A stretch of 44,224 nucleotides of DNA from an uncultured Granulosicoccaceae bacterium (GCA_938020525.1 CALIHW010000158.1:1-44224), one strand, 5' to 3'. Positions 9,227 through 18,350 are shown, counted from the first letter of the stretch. A program made the numbers and translations. The notes: generated by a model not told the origin, from the sequence alone.

Positions 9227-9661
9227 TCAGCGCTCTATTTTAGCAAGCGCTGTGCGTAGCTCGCCAGGCACAAACACTGGCTTGTGCGATTTTGCGTCCA
9301 CGTAAACGTGAATGAAATGCCCTGCGGCACAGGCATCTGCCTCGTCACCTTTGAACACCGCGACTTCATAGCGCACGCTGCTGTTGCCCACTTTGGTGAC
9401 TGCAACACCGACTGTGATCTTGTCCGGGAACGCCACCGGCTTGAAATAGTTGCACTGAGTCTCAACTACGAGGCCAACTACCTCACCCGCTTTGAAGTCG
9501 AGAACGTTTTGCAGCAGCAGATAGCCGTTGACTGCCGTATCAAACCACGAATAGTAAACAACGTTGTTCACGTGACCATAGACATCGTTATCCCTCCATC
9601 GCGTCGTAATGGAATGTTTGTAGGGGAATTGATGAATTGTCGGTATGGTTTGTAAGCTCAT
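9227..9661 (-). CDS. Acyl-CoA thioesterase, 4-hydroxybenzoyl-CoA thioesterase-like (hotdog fold)
   Basis: A 144-residue single-domain hotdog protein of the YbgC/FadM type, which hydrolyses acyl-CoA thioesters in the cytoplasm. The signature is RWRDNDVYGHVNNVVYYSWFD at 21-41, matching the family pattern R-x-x-D-x-D-x-x-G-H-V-N-N; the second Asp is the expected catalytic residue. Length is typical (130-150). The gene is convergent with the glutamate dehydrogenase gene, and its ATG at 9661 has only a weak ribosome binding site. The substrate cannot be told from sequence. Confidence 0.88.
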   Translation of the reverse strand: MSLQTIPTIHQFPYKHSITTRWRDNDVYGHVNNVVYYSWFDTAVNGYLLLQNVLDFKAGEVVGLVVETQCNYFKPVAFPDKITVGVAVTKVGNSSVRYEVAVFKGDEADACAAGHFIHVYVDAKSHKPVFVPGELRTALAKIER

Positions 9662-10005
9662 ATTTACATTGTTTGTTGCGCCAGCAGATTAAAACAAGCT
9701 TTTTAACAATCTACCCTACTCGAAACAGAAAATTACTTTTACCGTAAAAAGACATCGAGCCTCGGTCAGATGGAAGATCAAGGTGTAAAAAATAGCACCC
9801 GGCTCACAGAACGCAGTGCTAAAAAGCCCTGCAGTAATACATCGACCCTCTTCGGATAACTAGCTGGCCCATATAGTGCACATACCCCCCGTGGACCGTC
9901 CAACCTTTACTGAAACAGGTCCCTTAATAAAAGTGCATGAAGGCCGCTGGTAAGTAGATACAGGCACAGAGCCGCTGGTTGATGTCAATAATTAGACAGT
10001 AATTT
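9662..10005. other. Divergent intergenic region, thioesterase / FtsZ-like gene
   Basis: This 344-base non-coding gap must hold the divergent promoters for the thioesterase and the ftsZ-like gene. I see no repeat module, strong hairpin or small ORF. The bases just before the ftsZ-like start (ACAGTAATTT) contain no Shine-Dalgarno match, so its translation start is unusual or weak. Confidence 0.5.
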
Positions 10006-11826
10006 ATGGATTCTCACAATTCGCCAAATCCAGAGTCTGATCGGACACAATCAGCTGTAATAAAAGTGTTCGGTGTAGGTGGTGGTGGCTGTAACGCAAT
10101 TGAGCAGATGATCGCCAGCGATATCCGTGACGTTGAATACAAGTGCGTCAACACAGATACCCAGGCACTTCGCCGATTCGCCCCTGAAAACGTTATCGAG
10201 CTCGGAAACAACCTGACCAAAGGTCTCGGTGCTGGCTCCAATCCGGACGTTGGCAGTGCGGCAGCCAAAGAAAGTACAGCAGAAATCGAAGCCGCGATTG
10301 GTGACGCCGATATGTTATTTCTGGCCGCCGGCATGGGTGGTGGCACCGGCACCGGCGCGATGCCACTGATAGCCAGCATTGCTCGCGAGATGGGCGTGCT
10401 TACTGTCGCAGTAGTCACTGAACCTTTTGCATTCGAAGGTGAGAGAAGAAGAGCTGCCGCTGCAGCAGGGCTTGACGCCCTGCGCGAATGCGCAGACTCA
10501 ATGATCGTTGTACCAAACGAAAATCTGTTGAACTACCTCGGCCCAGACGTCACTCTGGTTGATGCATTTGCCGCTGCGAATGATGTCGTTACCAAAGCGG
10601 TCCAAAGCATTGCGGAGCTCATCACCACAAGCGGCCTGATCAATGTCGATTTTGCCGACGTCAAAACAGTGATGGCAGAGATGGGTCATGCGATCATGAG
10701 TACCGGCACCGGTATGGGTGAACACCGCGCAGAAGAATCGGCCCTTGCAGCAATCAAAAGCCCTCTACTTACCAATATTGATCTAAAAGCCGCCAAAGGT
10801 ATTCTGGTCAACATTACTTCAAGCTCTGATCTCTCAATGGGTGAGTTTCAAACTGTCGGTGACATTATCCGCCAGATCACCGCAGATGATGCAACCGTAG
10901 TTATAGGTACCGTATTTGATGACAACTTCGGCCACGAGATGAAAGTTACGGTCGTTGCAACGGGATTGAACCCACCCGTTAACCAATTAGTCGAAAGAAA
11001 AAATGATGATATAGCTGCCAAGCTGGCTCAACCTACCCCGACAGCCAAAGAAAGGGCTGAAGCTGAAGCGCAAGCCGCTAAAGAGCGCGCTGCAAATCAG
11101 ACCCGTAACGAAGCGATGGCAGAAGCTGTTGCCGTGGAACACGAGCGCACACAACGAGCTGCAAGCCTGGCCAGGGCTCGACCAACAGCAGATATTGATG
11201 CTACTCAAAAACTCGAACATCCACAGCATGTTCAGGCAGCACCAGGACACGCTACCCCGCCCCCACTGCCTCGGCAATCGCCTCGGCAATCGCCACAAAA
11301 AGCTAGTGCCAGAACCGTTTCAGGCCCTGATGTATACGTCAGTGATGTCTGCATGATATGCGGTGTTACAAACGGCAGGCACCTCGCAAAATGTCCATGG
11401 CAAAACGGCCCGACACTTGATCAAAAACAAGAGTTGGCTGAAGCTCAGGCCAAAGCTAAAGCTGACGCCGAAGAAAGCGCGCAAACCGAAGCGAAGACAG
11501 GAGTTGCGCCTCTTAAAATAATCGAAGAGTTACAAAAGGTTAGAACGACAGCTAAAAAGCCACGTAAGAAGAAAAGCAACAACCTCGCAGTCGCCGCAGG
11601 GTTAATCGCAGTGGTATCCATTGCCTGGCTTATATTAGGCAACAACAAAGGTAAGCAAGACGACAGCACTATTGTTGAAAACGCGCCTGTGGAAAAAGTG
11701 CAGAAGCGCACCACGCGCATCAGCAGCGATCTTCGCCCAGGCGTACCGTACAATATTCCAACACTGACACTGGACCCTATAAAAGAAGATTCAGATACTG
11801 AGCTCACAGAGTTTTCAGACGAATAA
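10006..11826 (+). CDS. ftsZ: FtsZ-family GTPase with CCHC-type Cys/His motif and C-terminal transmembrane segment
   Basis: A 606-residue protein whose first ~325 residues are a full FtsZ: GVGGGGCNAIE (23-33), the tubulin signature GGGTGTG (111-117), PFAFEGERRR (140-149) and the synergy (T7) loop NVDFADV (213-219) with its catalytic aspartates. GTP binding and polymer-coupled hydrolysis should be intact. The remaining ~280 residues are not like ordinary FtsZ (about 390 aa in total). They comprise an Ala/Glu/Arg-rich probable coiled coil (about 344-390), a Pro/Gln linker, a C-x2-C-x6-H-x3-C cluster (C449, C452, H459, C463), a second charged helix (about 472-515), a basic patch KKPRKKK (517-523), one hydrophobic segment (about 527-545) and an acidic tail of about 60 residues. 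The positive charges predict N-terminus in, tail in the periplasm. It is not in a division-and-cell-wall cluster: the neighbours are a thioesterase and an MscS channel. It could be an extra FtsZ or the only one. Confidence 0.9.
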   Translation: MDSHNSPNPESDRTQSAVIKVFGVGGGGCNAIEQMIASDIRDVEYKCVNTDTQALRRFAPENVIELGNNLTKGLGAGSNPDVGSAAAKESTAEIEAAIGDADMLFLAAGMGGGTGTGAMPLIASIAREMGVLTVAVVTEPFAFEGERRRAAAAAGLDALRECADSMIVVPNENLLNYLGPDVTLVDAFAAANDVVTKAVQSIAELITTSGLINVDFADVKTVMAEMGHAIMSTGTGMGEHRAEESALAAIKSPLLTNIDLKAAKGILVNITSSSDLSMGEFQTVGDIIRQITADDATVVIGTVFDDNFGHEMKVTVVATGLNPPVNQLVERKNDDIAAKLAQPTPTAKERAEAEAQAAKERAANQTRNEAMAEAVAVEHERTQRAASLARARPTADIDATQKLEHPQHVQAAPGHATPPPLPRQSPRQSPQKASARTVSGPDVYVSDVCMICGVTNGRHLAKCPWQNGPTLDQKQELAEAQAKAKADAEESAQTEAKTGVAPLKIIEELQKVRTTAKKPRKKKSNNLAVAAGLIAVVSIAWLILGNNKGKQDDSTIVENAPVEKVQKRTTRISSDLRPGVPYNIPTLTLDPIKEDSDTELTEFSDE

Positions 11827-11989
11827 ATTACTCGTTCCGAGCCTCAATCCAGGCTATCGATAAGCGCTACTTGCCAGGTTGTGTTACCTCAAACCTCGCA
11901 ATACAAGATTGCGGTTTACCAATAGCCACAACACCGATCTCCCGAATCCAACGCAGCAGCCATGCCTCAGGGAATGCTATCCTTGCATT

Positions 11990-13075
11990 ATGATAAATGC
12001 TATCACTGATGTCCTGACTCGCTTCACCGCTTTACACTACCTGATAATTGCAGTCAATATTCTATTGATGTTGCTTGCCAAGCCGCTGATTCTGAAGACT
12101 GGTGGCAAATTATCTGAGCGACAGACTGACTTCCGCGTCAATGCACTCCGCGTATTGAATCTGGCCATACTTGCGACGGTTTGTTACAACGCAATTTACT
12201 CTGGTGGCGATCGCGGGCAAGGCTTTGCTATCAAGCTGATATCAATCCTTGTCGTGCTATACCTCGCCTACCTGGCATCCAATATTGCAAGCTACGTCAT
12301 GCGACGACGCTATGGTAAAACCAATACCAGCAACGAAGGCATTCAAGTATCGGATACTTACCATTCTCGAATGCTGACATTAGTGCTGAGCACGTTCATT
12401 GCGATAGTTGCACTGATTGCAGTTATAAGAATTGCCGGCTTCAGCAGCCTACTGGAAGCAGGAGGTGTTATTGGTTTTGTCGGAGTATTTCTGGCACTCA
12501 CACAACAGGCGTGGGCACCCGATATCATCAGCGGCCTTGTACTGCTAAATAGTGACATGCTAAGTGAAGGAGACTTAATTGAACTCGGTGATTCAAGTCC
12601 GATATTCGCCCGAGTTTTTAAAACCAAAATCTTTCACACAGTGCTAATCGACATAGTCAATAACCATCGCATTATGGTGAGCAATTCAAAGTTAAGAGAT
12701 CAGACTATACACAGTTTGTCTAAATTCGCCTCTGCAAAAGGACTGCGCGAAAAGCTGTCTTTCAAGATTGGTTACGATACAACTACAGAAGACGTGAAAA
12801 ATATGTTTAACGAAGCATTCGAAAATATTTCCAGAGATGCCAACAACAATATCGACGACTCAAATCCGCTCGAAATCCGGGTACTTGAAACTGGTGATCA
12901 TGCTGTTGAGTGGGGCATCTTTTACTACATAAAAGATGTAGGCAGTATCATCGCTGTCAGGCAAAGATTACTGGAAGAGATTCTTGAGACTTCGCACAAA
13001 CACAGTATTTCACTCTCTACTCCGCAGACCCATATTGTTACTACCGTCAGCGATGCTCCGGTTACACATACCTGA
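11990..13075 (+). CDS. MscS-family small-conductance mechanosensitive channel
   Basis: A 361-residue inner-membrane protein of the MscS family, which opens under membrane tension to release solutes. There are three to five hydrophobic segments in the first ~190 residues. The pore-helix/beta-domain region follows: GVIGFVGVFLALTQQAWAPD with ISGLVLLNSDMLSEGDLIEL, then a soluble alpha/beta C-terminal domain. The frame is open from TTG at 11879, but ATG at 11990 is chosen because the extra 37 residues are polar, Pro/Cys-rich and unlike a leader. It lies 163 bases after the ftsZ-like gene on the same strand. Co-transcription is possible but not shown. Ion preference is unknown. Confidence 0.85.
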   Translation: MINAITDVLTRFTALHYLIIAVNILLMLLAKPLILKTGGKLSERQTDFRVNALRVLNLAILATVCYNAIYSGGDRGQGFAIKLISILVVLYLAYLASNIASYVMRRRYGKTNTSNEGIQVSDTYHSRMLTLVLSTFIAIVALIAVIRIAGFSSLLEAGGVIGFVGVFLALTQQAWAPDIISGLVLLNSDMLSEGDLIELGDSSPIFARVFKTKIFHTVLIDIVNNHRIMVSNSKLRDQTIHSLSKFASAKGLREKLSFKIGYDTTTEDVKNMFNEAFENISRDANNNIDDSNPLEIRVLETGDHAVEWGIFYYIKDVGSIIAVRQRLLEEILETSHKHSISLSTPQTHIVTTVSDAPVTHT

Positions 13076-13397
13076 CTAGCTGAATCACAACTGTCAATTC
13101 AAAATTCGAGTAGACCCGCAAGAGAATCCAAAGCGCAGGTTGCAGCAGAAGTGATGCTGAAAAGCCCCAAAAGATACGTGGCAGCCTCATTCAAGATATA
13201 CAACTTCAACACTAAAACAATACAACTTGTTGTTTTTTATATTTTTTACCACCTCACCAACACCAAATTCCGGAGACGTCAATAGACAACAAATAGCCAC
13301 TCATTCAATTTCTCTTCAGGCCACAAGTGTTAATATGACCCCCATAAGATAAGCCGAAACGGCGTCTTACCTGGCAATCAAGAGGAATATATTCAGC
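13076..13397. other. Intergenic region upstream of the ABC-transporter operon
   Basis: This 322-base AT-richer gap holds no ORF or repeat module that I can see. It ends in AAGAGGAATATATTCAGC just before the binding-protein start, where AGAGGA is the likely ribosome binding site. The operon promoter should lie here. A T-rich stretch near 13225-13250 is the only obvious compositional feature. Confidence 0.5.
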
Positions 13398-14597
13398 ATG
13401 AAAAGAATACTCAGGCATTCACTATTGACTACAGCACTCGTGAGTGCTGCGCTCGCGGCTACATCGGCTCAAGCGGCAGACGAAGTTAAAATTGGATTTG
13501 TCACCACACTGACAACCGGCGGCGCATCCATCGGACAAGACCAGGAAAAAGCAGTCAAACTGGCTTTGAAACATATCGACAACACCATGGGCGGTAAACC
13601 GGTCAATCTGATCATGGCAGACGACGGTTTCAAGCCGGAAGTTGGCAAGCAGGCAACCGACAAACTGGTAAAACAGGACGATGTTGATTTCGTAGCAGGT
13701 TATATCTGGTCACATGTTCTGTTGGCGTCACGAAAGTCAGTACTCGATGCCGATAAATTCCTGATCAGCGCCAATGCAGGCCCTTCACCAGTGGCAGGCA
13801 AGCTGTGCCACCCGAATTTCTTCTCTACATCATGGCAGAATGATCAAACCCCGATGGCTATGGGTGAAACCTTGAATCAGCAAGGCGTTAAATCACTCTA
13901 TGTCATGGCGCCGAACTATGCAGCAGGAAAAGACATGGTTGCAGGTGTTGAACGGACGTTCAAGGGTGAGATCATGGGTAAGGATATGACCAAGTGGGGC
14001 AAAGACGCGCAACTGGATTTCTCTGCAGAACTTGCCAAAGCCAAAGCATCAGGTGCCGAAGGTATCTTTGTCTTCTACCCGGGAAAAGCCGGTCCTGCTT
14101 TTATTAAACAGTACCAGCAAGCAGGTCTTCGAGACACACTACCGCTCTACACCGTCTTCACAGTAGATTCGATATCACTTCCAAAACTGCAGGCAGGCGG
14201 CATGGAAGGCGTACTGGGTTCTGTAAGCACGGGTCACTGGGGTCCGGATCTCGATAACGAAGCAAACAAAAAATTTGTTGATGACTTCCGTGCTGAGCAC
14301 GGCACCTATCCTTCTTTCTACGCGGCACAAGCGTATGATTCCATATTGCTAATAAAATCCGCAGTAGATGCAGTAAACGGAGACTTAAGTGATAAAGATG
14401 GCATGCGCGCAGCCATGAAAGAAGCCAGCTTTGCTTCTGTGCGTGGCGACTTCACTTACGGCAACAACCACATGCCAGTACAGGACTTCTACAGCCGCAA
14501 GGTAGTTGAGGACACTGATGGCAACTGGACAACCCAGATTGAAAAAGTAGTACTGGACGACCATCAGGACACCTACGCTTCTGAATGTAGTATGTAG
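13398..14597 (+). CDS. ABC-transporter periplasmic substrate-binding protein, branched-chain amino acid (HAAT) type
   Basis: A 399-residue type I periplasmic binding protein. A signal peptide (MKR, hydrophobic core, ATSAQA; cleavage about after residue 26) is followed by DEVKIGFVTTLTTGGASIGQ, the usual first strand and ligand loop of LivJ/LivK-like proteins. The ADDG strand and the YAGK-like hinge (YAAGKDM) also fit. It delivers a ligand to the LivHMGF complex encoded just downstream. The ligand could be branched-chain or aromatic amino acids, amides, or small aromatic acids; sequence alone does not decide. Cysteines near 138 and 397 may form a disulfide. The first gene of the operon is followed by a hairpin that may raise its level relative to the permeases. 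Confidence 0.88.
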   Translation: MKRILRHSLLTTALVSAALAATSAQAADEVKIGFVTTLTTGGASIGQDQEKAVKLALKHIDNTMGGKPVNLIMADDGFKPEVGKQATDKLVKQDDVDFVAGYIWSHVLLASRKSVLDADKFLISANAGPSPVAGKLCHPNFFSTSWQNDQTPMAMGETLNQQGVKSLYVMAPNYAAGKDMVAGVERTFKGEIMGKDMTKWGKDAQLDFSAELAKAKASGAEGIFVFYPGKAGPAFIKQYQQAGLRDTLPLYTVFTVDSISLPKLQAGGMEGVLGSVSTGHWGPDLDNEANKKFVDDFRAEHGTYPSFYAAQAYDSILLIKSAVDAVNGDLSDKDGMRAAMKEASFASVRGDFTYGNNHMPVQDFYSRKVVEDTDGNWTTQIEKVVLDDHQDTYASECSM

Positions 14598-14613
14598 TAC
14601 ATCTTTGATGGCA

Positions 14614-14639
14614 GGCAGGGGGTAGTTGTGCTCCCTGCC
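14614..14639 (+). terminator. Hairpin between binding-protein and permease genes
   Basis: A GGCAGGG/CCCTGCC stem with a 12-base loop starts 16 bases after the binding-protein stop and is followed by CCTGTTTGTC. It is a likely partial terminator or mRNA-stabilising hairpin, a common way to make more binding protein than membrane components. Confidence 0.5.
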
Positions 14640-14714
14640 CCTGTTTGTCGCCCTATTCTATTGCTTCGGTCGTACCATCTAAACCACAAATAAAAAATGC
14701 AAACAGAGAACGAC

Positions 14715-14760
14715 ACCCTCCCGCCTGCGGGAGGGTCGGCGTCTAAGCGCCGGGGAGGGT
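14715..14760 (+). repeat. Two-hairpin palindromic module, TCTAAG-loop subtype
   Basis: Hairpin 1 is ACCCTCCCGC/GCGGGAGGGT (14715-14736). Hairpin 2 is CGGCG/CGCCG (14737-14741, 14748-14752) around the loop TCTAAG. It ends in GGGAGGGT (14753-14760), an exact second copy of the right arm of hairpin 1. The left arm could therefore pair with either copy. It lies inside the livH leader, downstream of the binding-protein hairpin. The same subtype recurs at 20899-20934. Confidence 0.8.
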
Positions 14761-14921
14761 TTACTTTTAGAAGCATTGGAAGCTTAAGTCTCAAAACTCG
14801 TGTGAGTCTGCCACGGCATACAAATATCACAATGAAAGTAGGCAGCATTGTTTTATGATTCAAATGTCCACCGTTGCATTGCACCCTGCTGCGAAGCAAA
14901 CAACCCTATGATGGATCATTG

Positions 14922-15845
14922 ATGGAAACATCTCTTCTTCTGATTCAGCTGATCAACGGATTGCAACTTGGCGTTCTGCTGTTTTTGTTATCCGCCGGAC
15001 TAACACTCACCTTCGGCATTATGGACTTCGTCAATCTCGCACATGGATCGCTGTATATGCTTGGCGCATTCATTTGCGCATCACTAACCCAACTGACCGG
15101 TTCATTTGCATTGGCGACTATTCTCGCCTTACCACTGACAGCGCTCTGTGGAGTGATCATAGAGTTGGTTGTAGTCCGACAACTCTATTCACGCAATCAC
15201 CTGGATCATGTACTTGCCACCTTTGGACTAATTCTTTGTTTAGATACTCTGGCAGAGTTGATCTGGGGCCCTGCAGGAATAGCAGTACTGTTACCCGGCA
15301 TACTTAATGGCGGGGTTGAGATCCTGCCTGGTGTGGTTGTCCCTGCTTTCAGACTGTTGATAATAGCTGTCGGACTTATGGCAGCAGCAGGCTTGTACAT
15401 TGTTGTCAATCATACAAAGCTGGGTATGTTAATTCGCGCTGGTGCATCCAATCGCACCATGGTCGGTGCACTTGGAGTAGACATCAAAACACTATTCACC
15501 GGTGTCTTTGCAATGGGTGCAGCACTGGCCGGTCTTGCAGGTCTTCTGGTCGCACCAATCGCAGAAGCATCAATTGGCATGGGCAATGAAATAATCATCA
15601 CCACCTTTGTGGTAATTATTATCGGTGGCATCGGATCCATGAAAGGTGCTTTCATCGCAGCGCTGTTGATTGGTCTGATAGATACCTTAGGCCGATCATA
15701 CCTCGATGATTTTTTTAACCTGTTTATGTCACACGAGGCTGCAGAAACAGCGGCACCAGCCGTCTCTGCCATGCTCATCTATCTAATGATGGCTGTCATT
15801 CTGGCGATACGTCCGCAAGGCCTCTTTCCAGCAGCAAGTCGTTAG
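14922..15845 (+). CDS. livH: Branched-chain amino acid-type ABC transporter permease LivH
   Basis: A 307-residue integral inner-membrane protein, the first of two permeases forming the translocation channel of a LivHMGF-type importer. About eight hydrophobic helices are visible. LINGLQLGVLLFLLSAGLTL near the N-terminus and the conserved loop LGMLIRAGASNRTMVGALGVD (about 182-202), which contacts the ATPases, are typical of LivH. The frame is open from TTG at 14874, but ATG at 14922 gives a normal LivH length and removes a hydrophilic leader. livM starts four bases after its stop. Confidence 0.9.
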   Translation: METSLLLIQLINGLQLGVLLFLLSAGLTLTFGIMDFVNLAHGSLYMLGAFICASLTQLTGSFALATILALPLTALCGVIIELVVVRQLYSRNHLDHVLATFGLILCLDTLAELIWGPAGIAVLLPGILNGGVEILPGVVVPAFRLLIIAVGLMAAAGLYIVVNHTKLGMLIRAGASNRTMVGALGVDIKTLFTGVFAMGAALAGLAGLLVAPIAEASIGMGNEIIITTFVVIIIGGIGSMKGAFIAALLIGLIDTLGRSYLDDFFNLFMSHEAAETAAPAVSAMLIYLMMAVILAIRPQGLFPAASR

Positions 15846-15849
15846 ACAT

Positions 15850-16845
15850 ATGTCAGACCACACGCCAGCAACTCGTTCTCCGGCATTCTGGATCAATGCC
15901 GCACTGCTTGCTCTGTTAGCACTGGTGCCACCAATACTATTTATAACCGGTCAACCATTCTGGCTGGATGTGTTTACCAGACTGGTAATTCTGGCTATTG
16001 CCGCTACTGCACTTAACCTGATTCTGGGCTTTGGTGGACTGGTATCTTTCGGTCACGCCGCCTACCTCGGGCTTGGTGCCTATGCCGTCGGCATACCAAC
16101 TTACCATGCACTCTATGGCGGCATGGATGCAATCGCCTCATTCAACGGCTTTTTACATTTGGGACTCGCCATCGCAATCAGTGCGCTCTTTGCACTGTTA
16201 ACCGGTGCTATCTCACTACGTACCCGTGGCGTCAATTTCATTATGATAACCATGGCATTCGGCCAAATGGTTTTCTATGCGATAGTGGCACTTGAAAATT
16301 ACGGCGGTGATGATGGACTCACCATTGATGTACGGTCAGAATTTCCACTAATCAGTCTGGACAATCCCCTAACACTCTACGCAGTAGGTTATCTATCGCT
16401 GCTGTTGGTACTGTTTATTGTCTACAAAATCACCCGTTCTCGCTTTGGACTGACTCTGCAAGGCGCTCGCTCCAACGAAGAACGAATGCGCTCCCTTGGT
16501 GTTGATTGCTATCGCTATCAACTAGTAGCATTCGTAATTTCAGGAGCACTGTGCGGCTATGCAGGCTTTTTACTTGGCAACTTCACCACTTTCATATCAC
16601 CGGAAATGATGGACTGGACTCGCTCAGGTGAACTGATGTTTATGGTTATCCTTGGTGGTGCCGCATTTCTGCTTGGCCCGGTAATTGGCGCTGCTGCATT
16701 TATACTGTTGGAACAATTGCTACGCGAAGTCACCATCCACTGGCATCTGCCATTCGGCATACTGTTGATTTTATCCGTGCTGTTTTTTAAAGGTGGTCTT
16801 GCCGGAATTGTTGATCGCCAGCGTTTAAAAGGCAACCGGCAATGA
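15850..16845 (+). CDS. livM: Branched-chain amino acid-type ABC transporter permease LivM
   Basis: A 331-residue inner-membrane protein with about eight to ten hydrophobic segments, the partner permease of LivH. Family hallmarks are ALNLILGFGGLVSFGHAAYL (about 55-74) and the cytoplasmic ATPase-contact loop SRFGLTLQGARSNEERMRSLG (about 197-217). The start codon comes four bases after the livH stop, and its stop overlaps the livG start by four bases (ATGA), so the operon is translationally coupled. Substrate is not inferable from this subunit. Confidence 0.92.
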   Translation: MSDHTPATRSPAFWINAALLALLALVPPILFITGQPFWLDVFTRLVILAIAATALNLILGFGGLVSFGHAAYLGLGAYAVGIPTYHALYGGMDAIASFNGFLHLGLAIAISALFALLTGAISLRTRGVNFIMITMAFGQMVFYAIVALENYGGDDGLTIDVRSEFPLISLDNPLTLYAVGYLSLLLVLFIVYKITRSRFGLTLQGARSNEERMRSLGVDCYRYQLVAFVISGALCGYAGFLLGNFTTFISPEMMDWTRSGELMFMVILGGAAFLLGPVIGAAAFILLEQLLREVTIHWHLPFGILLILSVLFFKGGLAGIVDRQRLKGNRQ

Positions 16846-17609
16846 ACACAGCTAGCCAGCAACCGATATTAAAAACCACCGATCTATGTAAACGATTCGG
16901 AGGAGTCTTTGCAACTGACAATGTAAACCTCGATGTACTCGATGGCGAGGTACACGCGCTGATAGGACCAAATGGCGCAGGTAAAACCACTTTAATCTCA
17001 CAACTCTCCGGGCTGTTGAAACCAGATAGTGGCCGCATTGAGTTTAAAACCAGAAACATGACCGGCAAACCCGCACACAAGTTCGCCCGTGCCGGTCTCG
17101 CCAGATCATTTCAGATCACTTCTCTGTTCGCAGATATGACTTTGCTGCAGAATGTAGCGCTGGCGGTACAGGCACACGCCGGGCACTCTTTCAACTTTTG
17201 GCGCAACGCTACGCTCGACAAAAAACTGCTCGACCCGGCGCTCAGCTACCTGGAAACCACAGGACTTGCTAATAGTGCAGGCAAGCAAGTCTCAGAGGTA
17301 TCACACGGTGAACGCCGGCAACTCGAAGTTGCAATGGCGCTCGCTACTGAACCATCATTGCTGTTACTTGATGAACCAATGGCCGGCATGGGTTCCGAGG
17401 AATCCAACCTAATGATTAACATTCTACAGAAGCTCAGCGGCAGCAAAACCATTCTGCTTATTGAGCACGATATGGATGCCGTATTCACTCTGGCAGACCG
17501 TATCTCAGTACTCGTGTACGGCCGTATCATCGCAACCGGCAAGGGTGATGAAATTAAAGCAAACCCGGACGTCAGAGCCGCATACCTCGGTGAGGAGGCC
17601 AATGCTTAA
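16842..17609 (+). CDS. livG: ABC transporter ATP-binding protein LivG
   Basis: A 255-residue cytoplasmic ATPase of the HAAT importer. Walker A is GPNGAGKTT (42-50). The signature region is VSHGERRQLEVAMAL, Walker B is LLLLDEPMAGM with its catalytic Glu, and the switch is IEHDMD with the H-loop histidine, so the active site is complete. It overlaps livM by four bases and livF by eight. The shape (insertion after Walker A, ending in an AYLGEE-like tail) is that of LivG rather than LivF. Confidence 0.93.
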   Translation: MNTASQQPILKTTDLCKRFGGVFATDNVNLDVLDGEVHALIGPNGAGKTTLISQLSGLLKPDSGRIEFKTRNMTGKPAHKFARAGLARSFQITSLFADMTLLQNVALAVQAHAGHSFNFWRNATLDKKLLDPALSYLETTGLANSAGKQVSEVSHGERRQLEVAMALATEPSLLLLDEPMAGMGSEESNLMINILQKLSGSKTILLIEHDMDAVFTLADRISVLVYGRIIATGKGDEIKANPDVRAAYLGEEANA

Positions 17610-18318
17610 CATTAACGATCTCACGGCGCACTATGGCAGCAGCCAAGCGTTGTTTGGCATATCGCTGCAATTAAACGAAGGAGAAGTCGTCACACTGCTC
17701 GGCCGTAACGGCATGGGTAAAACCACCACACTACATTCCGTTATGGGTATTTTGCCTTCTGTCGGTGGCAACGTTTCCGGTGGTAGCATTAGCTACAAAT
17801 CTAACAACATCGCAAAAGCCCACGCTTTTAAAATAGCCAGACTGGGCTTGGCCATTGTTCCGGAAGGCAGACAGATTTTCCCTAACCTCACCGTTAGAGA
17901 GAATCTTGTCGCGACCGCAGCCAACAGACAGCAACATAAAGACACCTGGACAGAAGAAAGCGTGCTGGCGTTGTTTCCACCGCTCGCCGAACGACTATCC
18001 AGCATGGGGAATCTTCTCTCCGGCGGTGAACAACAGATGCTCGCAATCGGTCGAGCTTTAATGACAAACCCGGATCTACTCATTTTAGATGATGCTACTG
18101 AAGGACTCGCACCTTTAGTCCGTCAGGAGATCTGGCGCTCTATTTCCAAACTTAAGCAACAAGGTTTATCTATTTTGCTGGTAGATAAAAACCTGAGTGA
18201 CTTGTTGAATATTGCAGACCGACACTACGTGGTAGAAAAAGGCCAGGTAGTCTGGAGTGGTGACAGTGCAACTCTTCGCAATGAGAGTTGGGTTAGAGAC
18301 GAATACCTCAGTGTTTAA
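17602..18318 (+). CDS. livF: ABC transporter ATP-binding protein LivF
   Basis: A 238-residue second ATPase of the importer. Walker A is GRNGMGKTT (34-42) and the signature is LSGGEQQMLAIGRAL. Walker B reads LLILDDATEGLAP, so the usual catalytic Glu after the Walker B Asp is an Asp here. The switch segment is LVDKNLSDL, without a His; LivF proteins usually lack it. ATP hydrolysis may therefore rest mainly on LivG. The frame is open further upstream, but ATG at 17602 follows GGTGAGGAGGCCA, a strong ribosome binding site, and overlaps livG by eight bases. It is the last gene of the operon; a short A-run follows the stop. Confidence 0.92.
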   Translation: MLNINDLTAHYGSSQALFGISLQLNEGEVVTLLGRNGMGKTTTLHSVMGILPSVGGNVSGGSISYKSNNIAKAHAFKIARLGLAIVPEGRQIFPNLTVRENLVATAANRQQHKDTWTEESVLALFPPLAERLSSMGNLLSGGEQQMLAIGRALMTNPDLLILDDATEGLAPLVRQEIWRSISKLKQQGLSILLVDKNLSDLLNIADRHYVVEKGQVVWSGDSATLRNESWVRDEYLSV

Positions 18319-18350
18319 AAAAAAACGGTTGTGACAGAAAAGACTGAACG

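Noticed and set aside
10014-10418. Minus-strand ORF inside the FtsZ-like gene
   Set aside because: Shadow of a strongly conserved coding frame; low-complexity composition and no supporting context.
13398-14597. Assigning leucine, urea or a specific aromatic acid to the binding protein
   Set aside because: The binding-site residues cannot be matched to a characterised specificity by reading; no catabolic genes adjoin the operon.
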